Assembly: GCF_000143535.2 (NCBI RefSeq)
Contig: NC_037322.1
Coordinates: 1,364,001 to 1,428,000, forward strand
Reading direction: 5' to 3'
Origin: Botrytis cinerea B05.10
Lineage: Eukaryota; Ascomycota; Leotiomycetes; Helotiales; Sclerotiniaceae
DNA: 64,000 nt
Shown here in pieces: positions 34,823 through 47,960 of the stretch; the stretch's first letter is position 1, and the number at the start of each line of letters is the position of its first letter. Made by a program: the position numbers and the translations under genes. The notes below the pieces were generated by a model. The model was not told the origin of the DNA and searched no databases. It was given only the letters and a program-made list of their open reading frames with translations.

Positions 34823-37564
34823 TCATGATAGTGCCTTCTGAGCCTTTTCTTGTGCTCGGGCATTGCGTGCAGATCGTACTAAAGGTGCTAATTGTATGAG
34901 GTCTGTGCATTGTTTCATGAAATCGTGCTACAAAAAATAATTAGCCTAGATCAATATTGATGTGGTAAAAGAAAATATTTACCCTTAACAAATCATGAGC
35001 ACTAGCTCGCTTTTCCGGATCCACCTTAAGAGCAAAGTAAAGGAAATCCCGGAAGACAAGGCTCAATTCCTGTTCATTTTTGATAGCAGGAGTGCCATTT
35101 GTCGCGATCAAATACAAAGCTCTCAGGGGTGACTCAGTGAGGTAGGGTGGCTCCCCTTCAATCATTTCAATAGCCATAATACCAAGAGACCAGATATCAA
35201 CTTTGCGTCCATATTCTTTGCGTGTGACAACTTCGGGTGCCATCCAGTATGGTGTACCAACCATGGTAGTACGTTTATTGTGAGCTTCGTTAATTTGGGC
35301 ACAGAAACCGAAATCAGCTGTTAAAGATATTAGGATTAGTGCTACAGACTCGGAAGATAGCAAACTTACTGAGTTTAATGTTTCCATCCATAGACAGCAG
35401 AATGTTATCCGACTTGATATCGCGATGGATAACTCCTTTTGAATGCAGATGTTGTAAACCCTTCAAAGTCTCCCGACAAACTGCTGCAATTTGACCTTCT
35501 GACATGATATTGAAAGTAACCACATCCGTCAAACTTCCGCCCTCCATATATTCCATAATTACCCAGAGTTCTCCAGTAACCAAGAAACTATCAATAAAAT
35601 TGACTATGTTCGGATGAGAGCTGTCTTTCATGACAAGAATTTCGTTGATGATCAAATCTTTCTTTGGCTGTTGTTCGAGATTCATTTGTTTGATGGCTAC
35701 CAATCGATTTGTCCCTCTTTCATAACCAGTGTATACACCACCAGATGCACCTTGTCCAATCTTAGTGAGCTCCTTGTAGATTTCTCGAGGGTCACCCTCT
35801 GTGCAAATTTGCTTTAACCTAGCAACGATATCAAAACCGGTGCTTTGACGTGCTCGTTGCCTGGGACGTGGACCTGGTACTTGTCTAGCTTGTTGGCTTG
35901 GGTGTGGAACACCATTCGCTGGGAATTGACCTTGAGGGGTTGGCGGAGTAGCTTGCTGGGTGGGCTTCTTGACGCTGATCGATCGGCTCATTGCTTGTTG
36001 AGCCTGTTGCATTGCCTGCTCTTGATGGTGCAAAATCTGTTGTTGGTAAACCTGTGGAGATGCTGATACTGGAGTTGCGTATGGTGGTGTACCGTTCACT
36101 TTTGAATTTGATCTTGATCTAGACCTGTGTTCTTCTGGAAGCATAGGACCGTTGTCCTGTATAGTTGGAGGGACGTATGCTAATGCCGGTAAATCATCAC
36201 TTTGACGGGCCATTCCAATTCCAGAATCTTTACCTGCGGCAGGTGGCGGTGGTGCAATTCGACTAGGCCCTTGCATCGACATAGGGGGCCTAGGGGCTGG
36301 CCTGCTAGGAACGAGTCCGTTGAGCTCAGGCTTGGACTGAGAACCTCCCCCTTGAGTTCCGCGCGGAATTGGAGGCGGGGATCTTGGGTTCTCGAAATTC
36401 AACTCGTTATTCGAGGGAAATCGAGGACTAGCTGGAGGACTCATCATCGGTGTCATTGAACCATAATTCGAGTTATTGAAGGTCGGGGATAATGGCAATG
36501 GCGCCGGCGCAGTGCGCGCCATCTTCATCTCTGGTACCTTCGCATGATCAAACTTGTCAAATATCTCTTCACCACCTTTATCCGTGTTCTCTTTATAAAA
36601 ACCGACGATATCGACAATCGTTTGCGGATGTTGCTCTTGCTCTTTTTTCGTGATTCCACTTTCGTTGATCATACGCTGCCATTCTTTCGGCAACCCCTAG
36701 GAATCTGTCAGCTACGGAATAATTCTTTGGGGCGGGCAATTCGTCCTGAATTGTACTTACAGTAAACTGACCAGTTGTGTTATCGTAACCAACATGAGTA
36801 ACATGGACAGGATTCTCAGGTGCGGAAATTTTGACCCCTCTAGGTGAGCCAACACCAATGCTGCTCATAAAACCAGAGAAGCCCGATTTTTTCCTTAGCA
36901 TTCCAGATTTGGGCTCCTTAGTCTCATCCGAGTATCTTTTAGGACTGATGAGCTGGTTTTCACCCACGCGTGGAGGGGCTTTTTCGCTCATCTTATCGCC
37001 TGCGGTAAAACTTGCGGATTGCCGTAACTGTGGACTTACCATATATGGCGGACTCGTATGCGATAACTGCGGTGGTGGCGGTCGCCGCAAAGTATTTGGG
37101 GTACTAGAAGACTTTGTTGAATCGATGTGACTAAATAAACCAGAACTATCAAAGGGAGCACCGATAAAGTCTTCGGAACTTTTCTCACTTATTGGTCGCG
37201 ATGGAATGGAACGGCGATTGTCATTTGCTCCTCCCATGCCTATGGGCTGAAGCACAAATTCTGATCCGGCCAGCACTGGAGAGGCGTTCGAATATTGATG
37301 CTCAAGAGACGAATTACTGGATGCGGGATTTGGGGAGGTAAGTTTTCGGGTATGACCTGGAGCGTAGTAAGATCTGGGGTAAGAAGGTGCCGATGGGGCT
37401 CGCTGTAAGCTTCCAGAGCTACGCTGACTTCGTAAAGATGTGTGGAAGGAAAAAGATGAGCTGTCGTTTTGTCTTGCCTCGAACGAAGCTATAGCTCTGG
37501 ATGGTGGTGGCCTTTTAGTTAACTTAGTTAACCTACGGCTGGTTGTTTTGATTTCCTGATCCAT
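34823..37564 (-). CDS. ste20: Ste20-type p21-activated kinase (PAK)
   Basis: Four minus-strand exons, 37564-36761, 36696-35370, 35317-34983 and 34927-34823 (introns 64, 52, 55 nt), encode 856 aa in one frame. The N-terminal 240 residues are Ser/Pro-rich. The CRIB motif ([20 protein letters not shown], about 249-275) is joined by the first splice to GLPKEW and binds GTP-loaded Cdc42/Rac. A Pro/Gln-rich linker follows. The kinase domain (about 575-830) has GQGASGG, catalytic Lys in VAIKQMNL (about 604), HRDIKSDN (Asp about 694), [10 protein letters not shown] (restored by splicing) and [13 protein letters not shown]. There is no PH domain, so it is not a Cla4 orthologue. [10 protein letters not shown] and [20 protein letters not shown] match Ste20. 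The protein acts in polarity and MAPK signalling at the cell cortex. The last exon ([17 protein letters not shown]) is the usual PAK C-terminus. Confidence 0.96.
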
Positions 37565-38238
37565 ATCTTTGGTCACTGCTCAGACCTTCGTTTGAACTTT
37601 GGGAGGTCCGCCGCTTTGAGTGGAGGATGAGTGTTTCGTAAATTGCCGTGACACTTTGAACCAATCAAAAAAAGAAATCTGCATGCAATATCAAATTGGT
37701 ACAGGGTAACGAGTGACGGGGTTCACTGTCTCTACTGTGTCTCCTTTGTGTACATCAATGAAAAGAAATATCGGTACAGCACGTCGTACTGGAGTGTGAT
37801 TGTAGCCCAGTTTTCTCTGGACGAAGGGGGAAGAAGGTCAAGTCGTAGTTCTTGTTGTTGTTTGGTAGCGGGCGGGAATTACCAGAAAATCTGTATGGGT
37901 GAGGAGTGTCTCTCGCTGAACAGTGCAGCAAAACACTATATATGATCGGAGTGTGGCTCGCAGATAAAATTGGGCGGACAGAACAATATCGTCGTAAGAT
38001 GAATGGAGGTGAATCAATTTAGGACGGGGGATTCTTGGGCTCGTCGGTTGCTTTTGAAGAACTGAGATGGCTCGGGAGGTAGGTAGGTGGAGGAGGAGGA
38101 GGAGGGCAGGGAGGGAGGGAGATTGTTCAAAAAGAGGGGAGGGAATGGGAGGGGCATGGGATAAGTGAGTATAATAGATTAGATAGGTATAATACGATTG
38201 ATATGAGCAAGTGGTGGGTGGTGCTGCCGGTATGCGTA

Positions 38239-38352
38239 TGTGTGTGTGTGTGTGTGAGTGTATGTATGTATGTATGTATGGATGGATGGATGGATGTATG
38301 AATGGATGTATTTGTGTATATATATGTACGTATGTATGTATGTGTGTGTATA
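38239..38352 (+). repeat. compound microsatellite (TG)n, (TATG)n, (GATG)n
   Basis: Runs of TG, then TATG, then GATG, then mixed TATG/TG repeats over about 110 bases, about 0.7 kb upstream of the ste20 start codon. Confidence 0.9.
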
Positions 38353-39324
38353 TGTTGCAAGCTGTATACGATTTGATATGATATAAATGTCATTGTAGTT
38401 CCTCGGGTGAACGAATTACTCTGATCCTCTGCAAAAAGGCAACTGACGATGCACGTCTCTTCTCTTCCCCAATCCCTGATGAGTATTTCTCGATCCTGAG
38501 ATCTTTGAACCCAATGATCAGTGTGTGATACGCTGGCTTCAACGGCGGCAGTTGCCAGACGGAGTTCATCGCTCGTGAGTGATTTGCCCATGTACGCTCT
38601 GGCATGGCAGGAGACTGAACATTCAATAATCCCGATTCCTAGGTACCGTGGACAGCACAAGTCCTGGGTGCTGGGTGGGCTGCTCGGCTGGTAGGGAAGG
38701 TAGGGAAGGTAGGGAAGATACCAAGAGGATTAAAATTCCTTGTTTATATTCCCTGCTGGGTTTGAAAGACTTGGACTTGGATTCGGAAAAGACTTTCGAT
38801 TTTCTCCACTGCCCGACCTCGTTTTCGACCCTTTTCGCTGCCAGCGCTGTCAGTTTAACCGACTTGACTGGGTATAGAAAGAGGATGACTGGGTCGTAAA
38901 TTGGGTTGTAAATTGTAATCGTGATGAAATCTTGGGAAGGGAATGATCAATGGATTCTAGAAGGAAAGGAACGGGAAGAGGTAATATAAAGATTGAGTAA
39001 TTTGAGTCAAATTTTTTAATGAAAGGGCAGGAGAGGTCGCATCAATTCTTGTGCGTCGACAATGAAATATAAGGAGGGGAGGCGGGAGGATGACGGAGGG
39101 CAAGAAGGAGTTTGGAGTATATCAACCGATGACATTCAACCCCAATACACCAAATGGGAATCGACTTTGGAGACGATAAGGAGGAGAGAGAAGGAGGCTA
39201 ACGGAAAGAGATATTGGCACTGCAACGACGTTTTATATCTATATGAAAAACACGTACTCATGGACGAATGAATGATATCTAGGTCCTAAGTACTATGTTC
39301 ATGATGAAAACTATACACATCTAT

Positions 39325-39351
39325 CTAGCTGTCTAGCTGTCTAGCTGTCTA
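39325..39351 (+). repeat. short tandem repeat of CTAGCTGT
   Basis: Three copies of the 8-base unit CTAGCTGT followed by CTA. Confidence 0.85.
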
Positions 39352-42204
39352 CCAAGGGATGTTGTACCTGCCAGGACCTACTAGATTTCGTCTAGATTTC
39401 GTCTCTTTTTCTTCATACCGTACGACCTACCTGCCTGCCTACCTATACGTACCTGACGAGAAAAAAGAGCCCAAAATTGATTATCCCAACAAATCCTACC
39501 GTAAATCAGCCACGAATGAAGCCATGAGAGTTGGTAGTATCAAACATCCCCTCGATAGCCTTCCGTGACAAAACTACTGAAATTTTGGATTCTCTGAATT
39601 TAAATGGAACAGATAGCCTACCGACCCAGCACCTTCCTTACCTACCTACTAATTAACGCCAATGCTAGTAATTACTCCCAGTGAGTTGCTCCATTTTTCG
39701 TACAGTATTTCAAACAAGCCTCATTACCACAGCATGTACATGACATGGCACTAATGTACATCGACAGCATGTATTTGGTAGGGAGGTAATCACACCTAGA
39801 AAGGTCATGGCTAATTTGTATTTGAAGGCCTTCAAGCCACTGTGTTTGATCAAGTCGCCATACAAACTCTACAGCCCATGTTCCCACTGGTATGTCCACC
39901 CGGTCTAGGAATCGACAGACTTCCCTTCAACTACAGTCCGTATCCAATCATCTTGCAAACGAATAAATTCGTACTTGAACGCCTCCTAAGGTTTCTGCAA
40001 AGACCCTGAGTGGCTTGTTATAGTAGGTTACTTGCGTGCCTGATTGCTACTCATCTAGAACTTCTCTCGTTGGCTGAAGCAGAATGAAATCGCTGGTTAG
40101 CCCTTTTGTGTTGGATTTTCTTTTGTCACTTGTATTTCCTATCTCAACTGTCTAGCAGCTCACCCCAAAAACCAACCCACCACCACCATCATTTTGTTCC
40201 ACCGGTTTGTTCGGACAATATACCTGCAGAGGACGTCAACATCCGATACCACACCTTCACATCCATTAGTGTACAGAGTACGTAACTGATTGTAAGTCCC
40301 TAGCATCAAACTGTTGAAAACCGTTGGTGCAATGAATTAAAAACCCCATAGCTTTCATGCTTCCGGCTTCTAGATTTTTGATCCCTTGAAGATCATCGTA
40401 TTCTCCTCCCCACCTGAGCGATAGTGACAATATTCTCATCAGAACTAAGGTTAATGAAGTTAATAGATACTACCGGGAAAAGACATGTGAAGCTGTATCC
40501 CTGATTCCGAGAGCAAGGATCTTTTCAATTTCATCTCCTTATCCCTACTCATAGATTCAAATTTGAAAGTCACGATGTGGTACAACAATCTACAATCGCC
40601 TTTTTTTTTATTACCATTCCTCGGGATCTTTCTCGCTTCTACATAAGGAGATATCCTCAGCCGTTGTATGCAATTATACTGGTACAGCATACTATCACTT
40701 TCTTCTGCAACCATCCCGAATCATTCTTATCATTTAAATGCAACCTCTAACTGACTTTCGATACAAATCGTTCTCTTATCCCCGAAATCTCAAACAAGAC
40801 AGCTTCATCTACGCCCGCTATTGAGATAGTGGTGGGGTCATACTCCTGGTTGCCGAAGTAACCATTATCTGCTCTGTAACTTCAAAATAGACAAAGGGAA
40901 AGCGCCGTTGCAATGTTGTATAGTACCTGCTCATGATATACAATAGTGCAGCGGACCTCTTGTACTGTTCTGTATAAAGTGGTGACATGTTACCTGGAGC
41001 AGGTGGGTGGGCTGACTCCGAAAGACTTCGAGACACCACATCTGCTACACAACAGGAGGGGTGATCCTCGATCGAATTTCGAACTGGACTCGAAGCCCAT
41101 GGCCATTCGACTATGTGACAAACCGTAGAGGAAACACTCAGAACCCAAGATTCTCTCCTCAAGACAGGAATGAAGCATAGCCACTTGGCACAGAAATTCA
41201 TCAAGAAGCTCTCGCCTTGGCAGATAACTTCGAGTCTCAGTACTTTACTTGCGGATTGGAATATCATGTAAGTACATGTATGTATACCCAAGTGCTCTCT
41301 CCATGATGAAGCCACTCCAGCTCTACCTTCTCAAAAGCATCAGGTGCATCATCGTCGACCCTTTCGAGCGTTGTCTGATTTAGTCTCATACATTGATCGT
41401 ATGCGGAGGGGAAATTTGTATGTGGATATACCCCTCAAATGGATTGAGATTAGAAACCAGTAAGAACAATTGAATAGAATCAATACCAGCACTAGGTCAT
41501 GTTTATGTACTCATTATGGCTAAATCAGGTGAATTCAGTGCGATACCAGAATCTAATATGTGAGCTTTCATGATTCAGCCATAAGGAATTGAAGTTTCCT
41601 TGTAACCTTTTTTTCTTTTTTTCTTTCTTCAATTCCCTTGTAAGCCGGGGATACAAGACTCCCCCATCTGATCTCCAGAGTTTGATGTCATTGACTCGAA
41701 CCAGTGGGAACTCAAATGCAGATTTTGATAACAACTTCATTCCATGTTTCAATGCTCCTCCAGATAGTGAACAGCTTAATAAGGACTGAGGCTTTGCAAG
41801 GTCACGGGATGCCAAGACAATTTGGCTGGATTGGGATTCGCTTACCAGGGTCATTTTATCGCCCAAGCTTCTGATTAAGTGTTCAAGAAAGTTCCATAAT
41901 ATGTTCGACCCACGGTACAACTTTCGAGATCTGGACAACTTTCAACGTCGTTGCACATAATATCTCAGAAAACAGAAAACAGAAAACACTTGTACTTACA
42001 GAGCCTATTCAATCAAGAAGAGCTCTGCATTTCATCAATTTCTACAGAACTTCCCACATTGTTACTGCATCGCCCCTTATGCCAGTCTTCTAGACCTTGG
42101 AGCTCATTCTCCCATAATTTGTCTGCGTGGCCTTACTTGTCCTTATCTTCCCGGTTCAATTGATCTGCGTTCACCTTGCCCTCAATCACTCAGCAATTCT
42201 TCAG

Positions 42205-42290
42205 GTAAGTCCTGATCTCTGCTCAATTGTGATTGCTGTGGGAAACATATTGTCCATTGCACATATACTAACGCAGTTGTCATGTCATAG
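42205..42290 (+). other. probable 5'-UTR intron of the KH-protein gene
   Basis: CAG then GTAAGT at 42205, a perfect ATACTAACG branch site at about 42265-42273, and AG at 42275-42276 or, better spaced, 42289-42290. It lies 70-155 bases before the ATG at 42360, in non-coding sequence. Confidence 0.45.
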
Positions 42291-42359
42291 AGTTACTAGT
42301 CGATTTCCACTTCAACCTCGTCCATATTCTACAATCTTAACATTAAAATCATTCCAAAC

Positions 42360-45300
42360 ATGTCTGCCGTCGATACTGCTGTGCCAAATGGCCATTCCGA
42401 AGCCAACGGCAACGGTCCTGAACTTACTCGGGCTCAGAAGCTCATGCAACAACACGATCATGAACATCAGCCCTCTATTGAGGAAGTCCCCGATGAAGAA
42501 GATTTGAAGCATGGTGAACAACCTACCTCTACCAGCGTCCTCGAGGATGTCAATGGGGATTCAACCGCTCCAGGATGGGTTCCAACTGTGTCCACAAAAG
42601 CTGCAGGAAAGCAAAAGGAGGATGCCCGCAAGGAGCCCTCAATCGATACACAATCTCACGAGTTGTTCCCAGCTCTCGGAGCCACCTCTCAACCTAAGCC
42701 TCAAGTTCAAGGTATTTGGGGCGGCGGAAAATCTCCAGCCAATGCCAATGGAACTCCAACAAATGGAGTATCGCGGGCTTCTACTCCCATCTCAGGCGCA
42801 GCAACCCCATTGTCTACTGTCAACCGACCAAAGGTCAATCAACCAGGCCAACAGCATCAAGAAAGAATAGAATTAGCCAAAGATCACATTCTCAAGCGTG
42901 ACCAACTGAAGAAACCTTTGCCAGAAATCTTGAGAGAGGTCAACAAGAAGTATAGATCTAACATTACTCAAACAACTGGTCTGGAAGGTAAGATGACCTT
43001 TACAGCTTACGGTCCTCCCGCAGCTTCTCGTACCGGTATCAAGGCTTTGATGGAACAAATTGGTGCAAAGGTAAGCTGAATGTTACTTTCTTCCTCTATT
43101 TTTTCTGACACTCTCACCAGCAAGAAATCCACGTCACTATCCCCAGCAAAGCACGAGCCTTCATCATTGGAAAACAGGGCTCAAAGATCAAGGAGTTACA
43201 AGAAGCTACTGGTGCTAGAATTCAAATGCCTAAAGACAATAAGCCTAGCCCTGTCGACGATGACGAAGATGCCACAGTAGATGTCACAGTTGTGGGTAAT
43301 GCTGTTGCGGTCGCAGAAGCTAAGAAGGCAATCGAAAAAATTGTGGGAGAAAAAGCAGGCACAACCAAAACCAAGCTACGTGGTATCCCATCGGAATTCT
43401 ACCGCTTCATTGCTGGTCCCTATGATACTCATGCCGATTCCTTGAGAAATACTCACAACTTGTCCGAGTTGGAAATTCCGTCTAATTACATCTTGCGAAC
43501 CGTCCCTCAAGCTCATGATGGCCCAATTTTTGTTCCAGCTGCTGCTGACAATTGCATAACTCTCAATGGTGACCGTGCTGCTGTCCTAGCAGCACGCGCG
43601 GAGATTGAACGTCGGGCCAAGCAGTTGCATGAAGAGCTCACTCGCCATGAAGTGAGAGGAATCAGCAAGGGTCGCCATCAATCTATTATTGGTGAAAAAG
43701 GTAACCCAGGAGAGGACTTTTTTGCCACAACTGGATGTGCCCTATTTGTGCCAGAAAAAGATGAACAAGACAACACTTTCACAATCGTTGGCCCTGCGGA
43801 CAAGATTCAGAATGCTGTGCGGGAAGCCAGAAAGCTATCAACTAAATCGCAATCTGCCACTATTGATGTTGAACAACATTTCACTGGAATACCAAACAGC
43901 AAAGAGCATGGTCATAACCTTTCACGATATTTGCGCCAGCGCAACGAGATGGAAAGACTCGAGAGACTTCACAATGCTCGTATCTACACCCCAAATTCTG
44001 TCAATAGCTCGATCTGGGAGATCTTTTCCGGGGAAACGGAAGCCGTGTATGATGTACAGGGACAGCTGATGAACATAATGGATGCTCACCCTCACTCACG
44101 TATGGCAAACATTCCCGTAGACCCTTTCTATCATAAGCATCTTGAACAAGATATCTCTCCAAGGGTCAAGAAAGATTATGGTGTGCACGTGGTGTTGCCA
44201 GATGGACCCAACGGCGATGTACTCCTTGTTTTTGAAGGACCTACTGGAAACGAACCGGATTACAGCATTTCTCGTGGCCAACCTTCAAGAAATGATATCG
44301 CACAATTCAAACGTGGTTTGGAAGATGCTCGCAAGCACATTATTGATGTCATTAGTTCTCAAGCAGAGATTACCAGTGAATCGATCGATGTTCCAAAAAT
44401 GTAAGTCTTTTGAAACAACGTATCATTTGATCGAAAGCTGATAGTCATAGTTACCACGACAAGCTCAAGAAATTCATCACCGCGGAGAACAAGGCCTTCC
44501 AAATCCCCACTCGCGTTATGGCTACCGGCACTATTGTCACACTTCGAGGACCTAAACCTACTGTGGAGAAGCTGGCTGTCAAGGTCAGAGAATTCGTCGC
44601 ACAGGCGATTGAGGAGGAAAAAGAACGCGGTTACACACTTTCTTTTGACTTCCCTCAAAAGCATGCAAACCAGCTCATTGGTAAGGGAGGCTCATTCGTG
44701 AACGAATTACGTGAAAAGTTCGATGTCGACATTCAACTCAAGGATGGCCAGGTCGAAGTGAAGGGACCCAAGGCCAAAGCAGATGCTGCCAAGTCTCATA
44801 TCTCGGCTCTTGGCAGACAATGGGCTGATGAAACAACGTACACCCTAAAGATCGATCCTAAGTTCCACCCTGAGCTCATTGGTGCCAAGGGAACCCAGAT
44901 CAATAGGTTGCAAACTCGTTACAAGGTCCAAATTCATTTCCCACGCTCGGGTCGTCCTACAGATGAAGAGCAGGCAGAAAATGATGCTGGTCAACAAAAT
45001 GCTCGACGTCAACAAGCCCCAGACGAAGTATCTATAAAGGGACCTAAGAAGGGAGCTGATGAAGCCCGTGATGAAATCCTTTCTTTGTTTCAATATCTAC
45101 AAGATAACTCCCATAGCGCTACTGTCAGTGTTCAGCAAAGCCAAGTTCCTTCCCTTATCGGTCAACGTGGAGCTGGCATGGAAGAATTGAGACAGTTGAC
45201 TGGAGCCAAGATTGATGTTCCCAACTCTCGTGACAGTGCTGACGCATCAGGACGAGTTGAGATACAGATCAAGGGAACAGCATCTCAAGTCGCAAAGGCA

Positions 45301-46374
45301 AAGAAGTTGATTGAGGAAAAGAAGAGTGTTTTCGATTCGACAGTCACCGAGTCTTTGGATGTCGACAAGAAGCATCATAGAGCTTTGATCGGCGCTGGGG
45401 GTGCAAACATTCATGCCATCATTGTCAATGCTGGTGGATCTGGTGACCGCCGAGAGCTCGCTCGGGTTGTGCAATTCCCCAAGGCCGAATCTGATGGTAA
45501 TGCTATCAAGGTTGAAGGTAGCCGACAGCTTGTTGACAACATTGTTTCTGCCATTCAAAAGATTGTTGAGGAACGAGAAAACCAAACAACAGAAACTGTA
45601 GATGTTCCAACCGACAAGCATCGTCCTTTGATCGGTGCCGGTGGTGAGACGAAAAAGGGTATGGAGAAAAACTTCAAAGTCTCCATCGATATTCCTAGAC
45701 AGGGTAGTGGTCAAACTGGGATCACCGTCACTGGTCTTCCTGCTGATGTCGAAAAAGCAAAGGCCCATATTCTTGAACTTGTTAAAGGCCAAGAAGGCGA
45801 AACTGTCCAAGTTCCACGTAAACTTCATCACGATATTTCGAATAACGGTCAATTTTTCCGAAAGTTGCGAAATGATCTTCAAGTGACAGTTGATCATGCA
45901 GGAGCTAAGATGCCAGCAAGAGCCACACCACCATCTGGGGCTAGCGCTAAGGATGCTTTGATCACAGATGAAAAGGACACAACTGATGACGTTGAGGAAT
46001 GGTTCGTCTTTAACAAATCTGAATCTGGAGAGACTGGTGACATTCCATGGGTTTTGCGTGGCTCCACCGACAACATTGCGCAAGCTAAGTCCATCTTGGC
46101 TCAAGCCATTGAACAAGCATCGAAGAACAACTTTGTTGGACATCTTACCCTTGTTGATCCTAGCTTGTATGGATCAATTGTTGGTAAGAATGGTAGCAAG
46201 GTTAATAGTATTCGTAAGGCTACTGGCTGCAACGTCACTGTTCCCCGTGGTCAGGGAACTGATCCAATTGAGGTTGTTGGTAGTGAAGAGGGCATTGAGA
46301 AGGCTAAGGAGTTGATTCTTCAAGCTGTTGCTGAGGGAAAGAACAAACCTGCTCGTGGTGGTGATAGATATTAA
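42360..46374 (+). CDS. scp160: multi-KH RNA-binding protein, Scp160/vigilin family
   Basis: Three exons, 42360-43070, 43121-44400 and 44451-46374, with two 50-nt introns, encode 1304 aa (yeast Scp160 has 1222). The N-terminal 200 residues are acidic and Pro/Ser-rich, with no domain. From about residue 238 KH repeats follow. At least eight have a clear GXXG RNA-binding loop: IIGKQGS, IIGEKGN, LIGKGGS, LIGAKGT, LIGQRGA, LIGAGGA, LIGAGGE and IVGKNGS. Others are degenerate (GNN- or SNNG-type). Both splices restore KH strands (IGAKQEIHVTIPS; VPKIYHDKLKKFI). The family associates with polysomes and ER-bound mRNAs, affects translation, and in yeast also helps maintain ploidy. The C-terminus ends in a short RGGDRY tail. 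Neighbouring ste20 is divergent and 4.8 kb away. Confidence 0.95.
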
Positions 46375-47208
46375 TTGCATAGTAGATAAGGATGGATGGC
46401 ATGATAACTGGTGGGAATTGGTGTTGATATCGGTGGTGGAAGTTTATTTATGGGAAATTCAGACAGTTGACGCGTTTCATTATGAGAATTTGTAGGTAGA
46501 GGCATTTATCATGTTTTATGCGGAGCCGAATGTTTCTTTCATGGGCGATCTCTGGGTGCATTTGGGAGGGTGATGGGGGCGGATGGAAAATGGAAAGTTA
46601 GTAAGAACATTTAGGTTTCGTATCGTAAGAAGATATTGATGGGAAAATCATGGGAGTTGGTGTTACTTGAATGCATTTGACTGGAAAGTACCTAAAGTCT
46701 GTTTTTCTTGTATGTCCATGATCGTATGTAACTGTGAATATTAAATGTTTCGTGAAGATGTTTGTTGACTCGCCGGTAATTTTTGTCCTACACAAAGACA
46801 ATAAAGGACTAGATACAATAACAAAAGGTGCTACTCTTGTCCATTATGGGTTGTGTTTGATATCACTGAGCAAATACCTACCCATCGACGTTCCTTGATT
46901 CTAGTCATTTAGGAGAGAGAGAATGGAAAAGCGAGAAGGAATTTAAGAAGCTGGATGGATGGATGATGATGGATGGATGGAGGGGTTAATGATGAAGATG
47001 TGGGTATGTAGATATGTATATATATATATGTGTGCATATTCTCTTCTCTTTATCTTGGAGAGTGACGTTAGGTTAACTTTCGAGTTGGGTTTTTGTTCTA
47101 TGGTTTTATATATATTTTTGGGGGGTTAGTTGGTTGTCTCTGTTCTTTCTTTCTTTCTGTTCTGGAGATGTGTATCGTTTGACGGGATGGCAATCTAGCT
47201 ACGTATCT

Positions 47209-47247
47209 GTATGTATGTATGTATGTATGTATGTATGTATGTATGTA
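47209..47247 (+). repeat. microsatellite (GTAT)n
   Basis: About ten tandem copies of GTAT. Confidence 0.93.
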
Positions 47248-47466
47248 GATCGAAAAAGAGAAAGAGAAACCCGAAAGTGACAGCAAGAAATCCTAGGGTT
47301 TGCATACATACGTATTCAATCTTTTCTCGTCTCTCTTCCTCAGAAGTCTGGAGGAAGTGAAGCGATGCGACGCGATGATATATATATGTATATATATGAT
47401 CATGCACCCCGGTCAGGCTCGATGATGTACATATATATCACATCATATTATATCATAAGTCATTTA

Positions 47467-47470
<4 letters not shown>

Positions 47471-47547
<77 letters not shown>

Positions 47548-47553
47548 CGCGCG
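47471..47553 (+). repeat. compound microsatellite (CT)31-(GT)7-(GC)n
   Basis: CT runs without interruption from 47471 to 47532, followed by GT to about 47547 and a short GC tail. It is a long purine/pyrimidine tract able to form triplex DNA. Confidence 0.95.
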
Positions 47554-47686
47554 TATGTATGCATACACACCCAAAGAAAGAGCAAAAACAAAAATGCATT
47601 TCGATAATTCAATTAACATTTCATCTTATTCTATCTACGAATCCGAGAAGGACTACTGATACTACTAACTAACCAACTAACCAACT

Positions 47687-47925
47687 AACCAATAAGTGTA
47701 TGAACAGACTACTAGAATAGGAATACTCACTGCAAAAAATGAACTTGGGAAATATCTTTTAATAGAACAATTTTTATGTCTGAATAACGATCACAATAAT
47801 TGATCAGGAATTGAATGAGAGAAAGATAGATTTTGGTATTGAAAAAATTCGAATGTTTAAAAGGTGTTCTGTTAGTCTATACGTGCACTCCTCACTGGCG
47901 GTGACACGACCGAGTTGGTGGATCA
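47687..47925 (+). repeat. diverged dispersed repeat, copy B
   Basis: Matches 2856-3078 in order and orientation: AACCAATAAGTGTATGAA, TGCAAAAAATGAACTTGG, GAAATATCTTTT, GAAAGATAGATT, TCTGTTAGTCTATACG, CACTGGCGGTGAC. Its 3' end runs into a two-unit tandem repeat. No coding capacity. Confidence 0.55.
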
Positions 47926-47960
47926 CTCACTGGCGGTGACACAACTGAGTTAGTGCATGA
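47891..47960 (+). repeat. 35-bp tandem duplication
   Basis: Two adjacent 35-base units, 47891-47925 and 47926-47960, both begin CTCACTGGCGGTGACAC. The differences in their second halves are mostly transitions (CGACCGAGTTGG versus CAACTGAGTTAG). Confidence 0.88.

Larger units (their letters stand above)
37565..42359. other. 4.8 kb divergent upstream region between ste20 and the KH-protein gene
   Basis: No supported gene on either strand. Frames of up to 177 codons (38127-38660 minus, 40818-41315 minus, 41525-41938 minus) lack domains, and the first runs through a microsatellite. TACCTACC/CCTGCCTACC motifs cluster near 39.4 kb. Both flanking genes point outward, so long 5' leaders or promoters are the likely content. 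Confidence 0.55.

Noticed and set aside
38127..38660. 177-codon minus-strand frame
   Set aside because: It runs through the TG/TATG/GATG microsatellite, giving His-Thr-Tyr repeats; no domain.
40818..41938. 165- and 137-codon minus-strand frames upstream of the KH gene
   Set aside because: No recognisable domain and Cys/Ser/Trp-rich random-looking composition.
45247..46143. 298-codon minus-strand frame inside the KH gene
   Set aside because: Antisense of a well-supported exon; no domain of its own.
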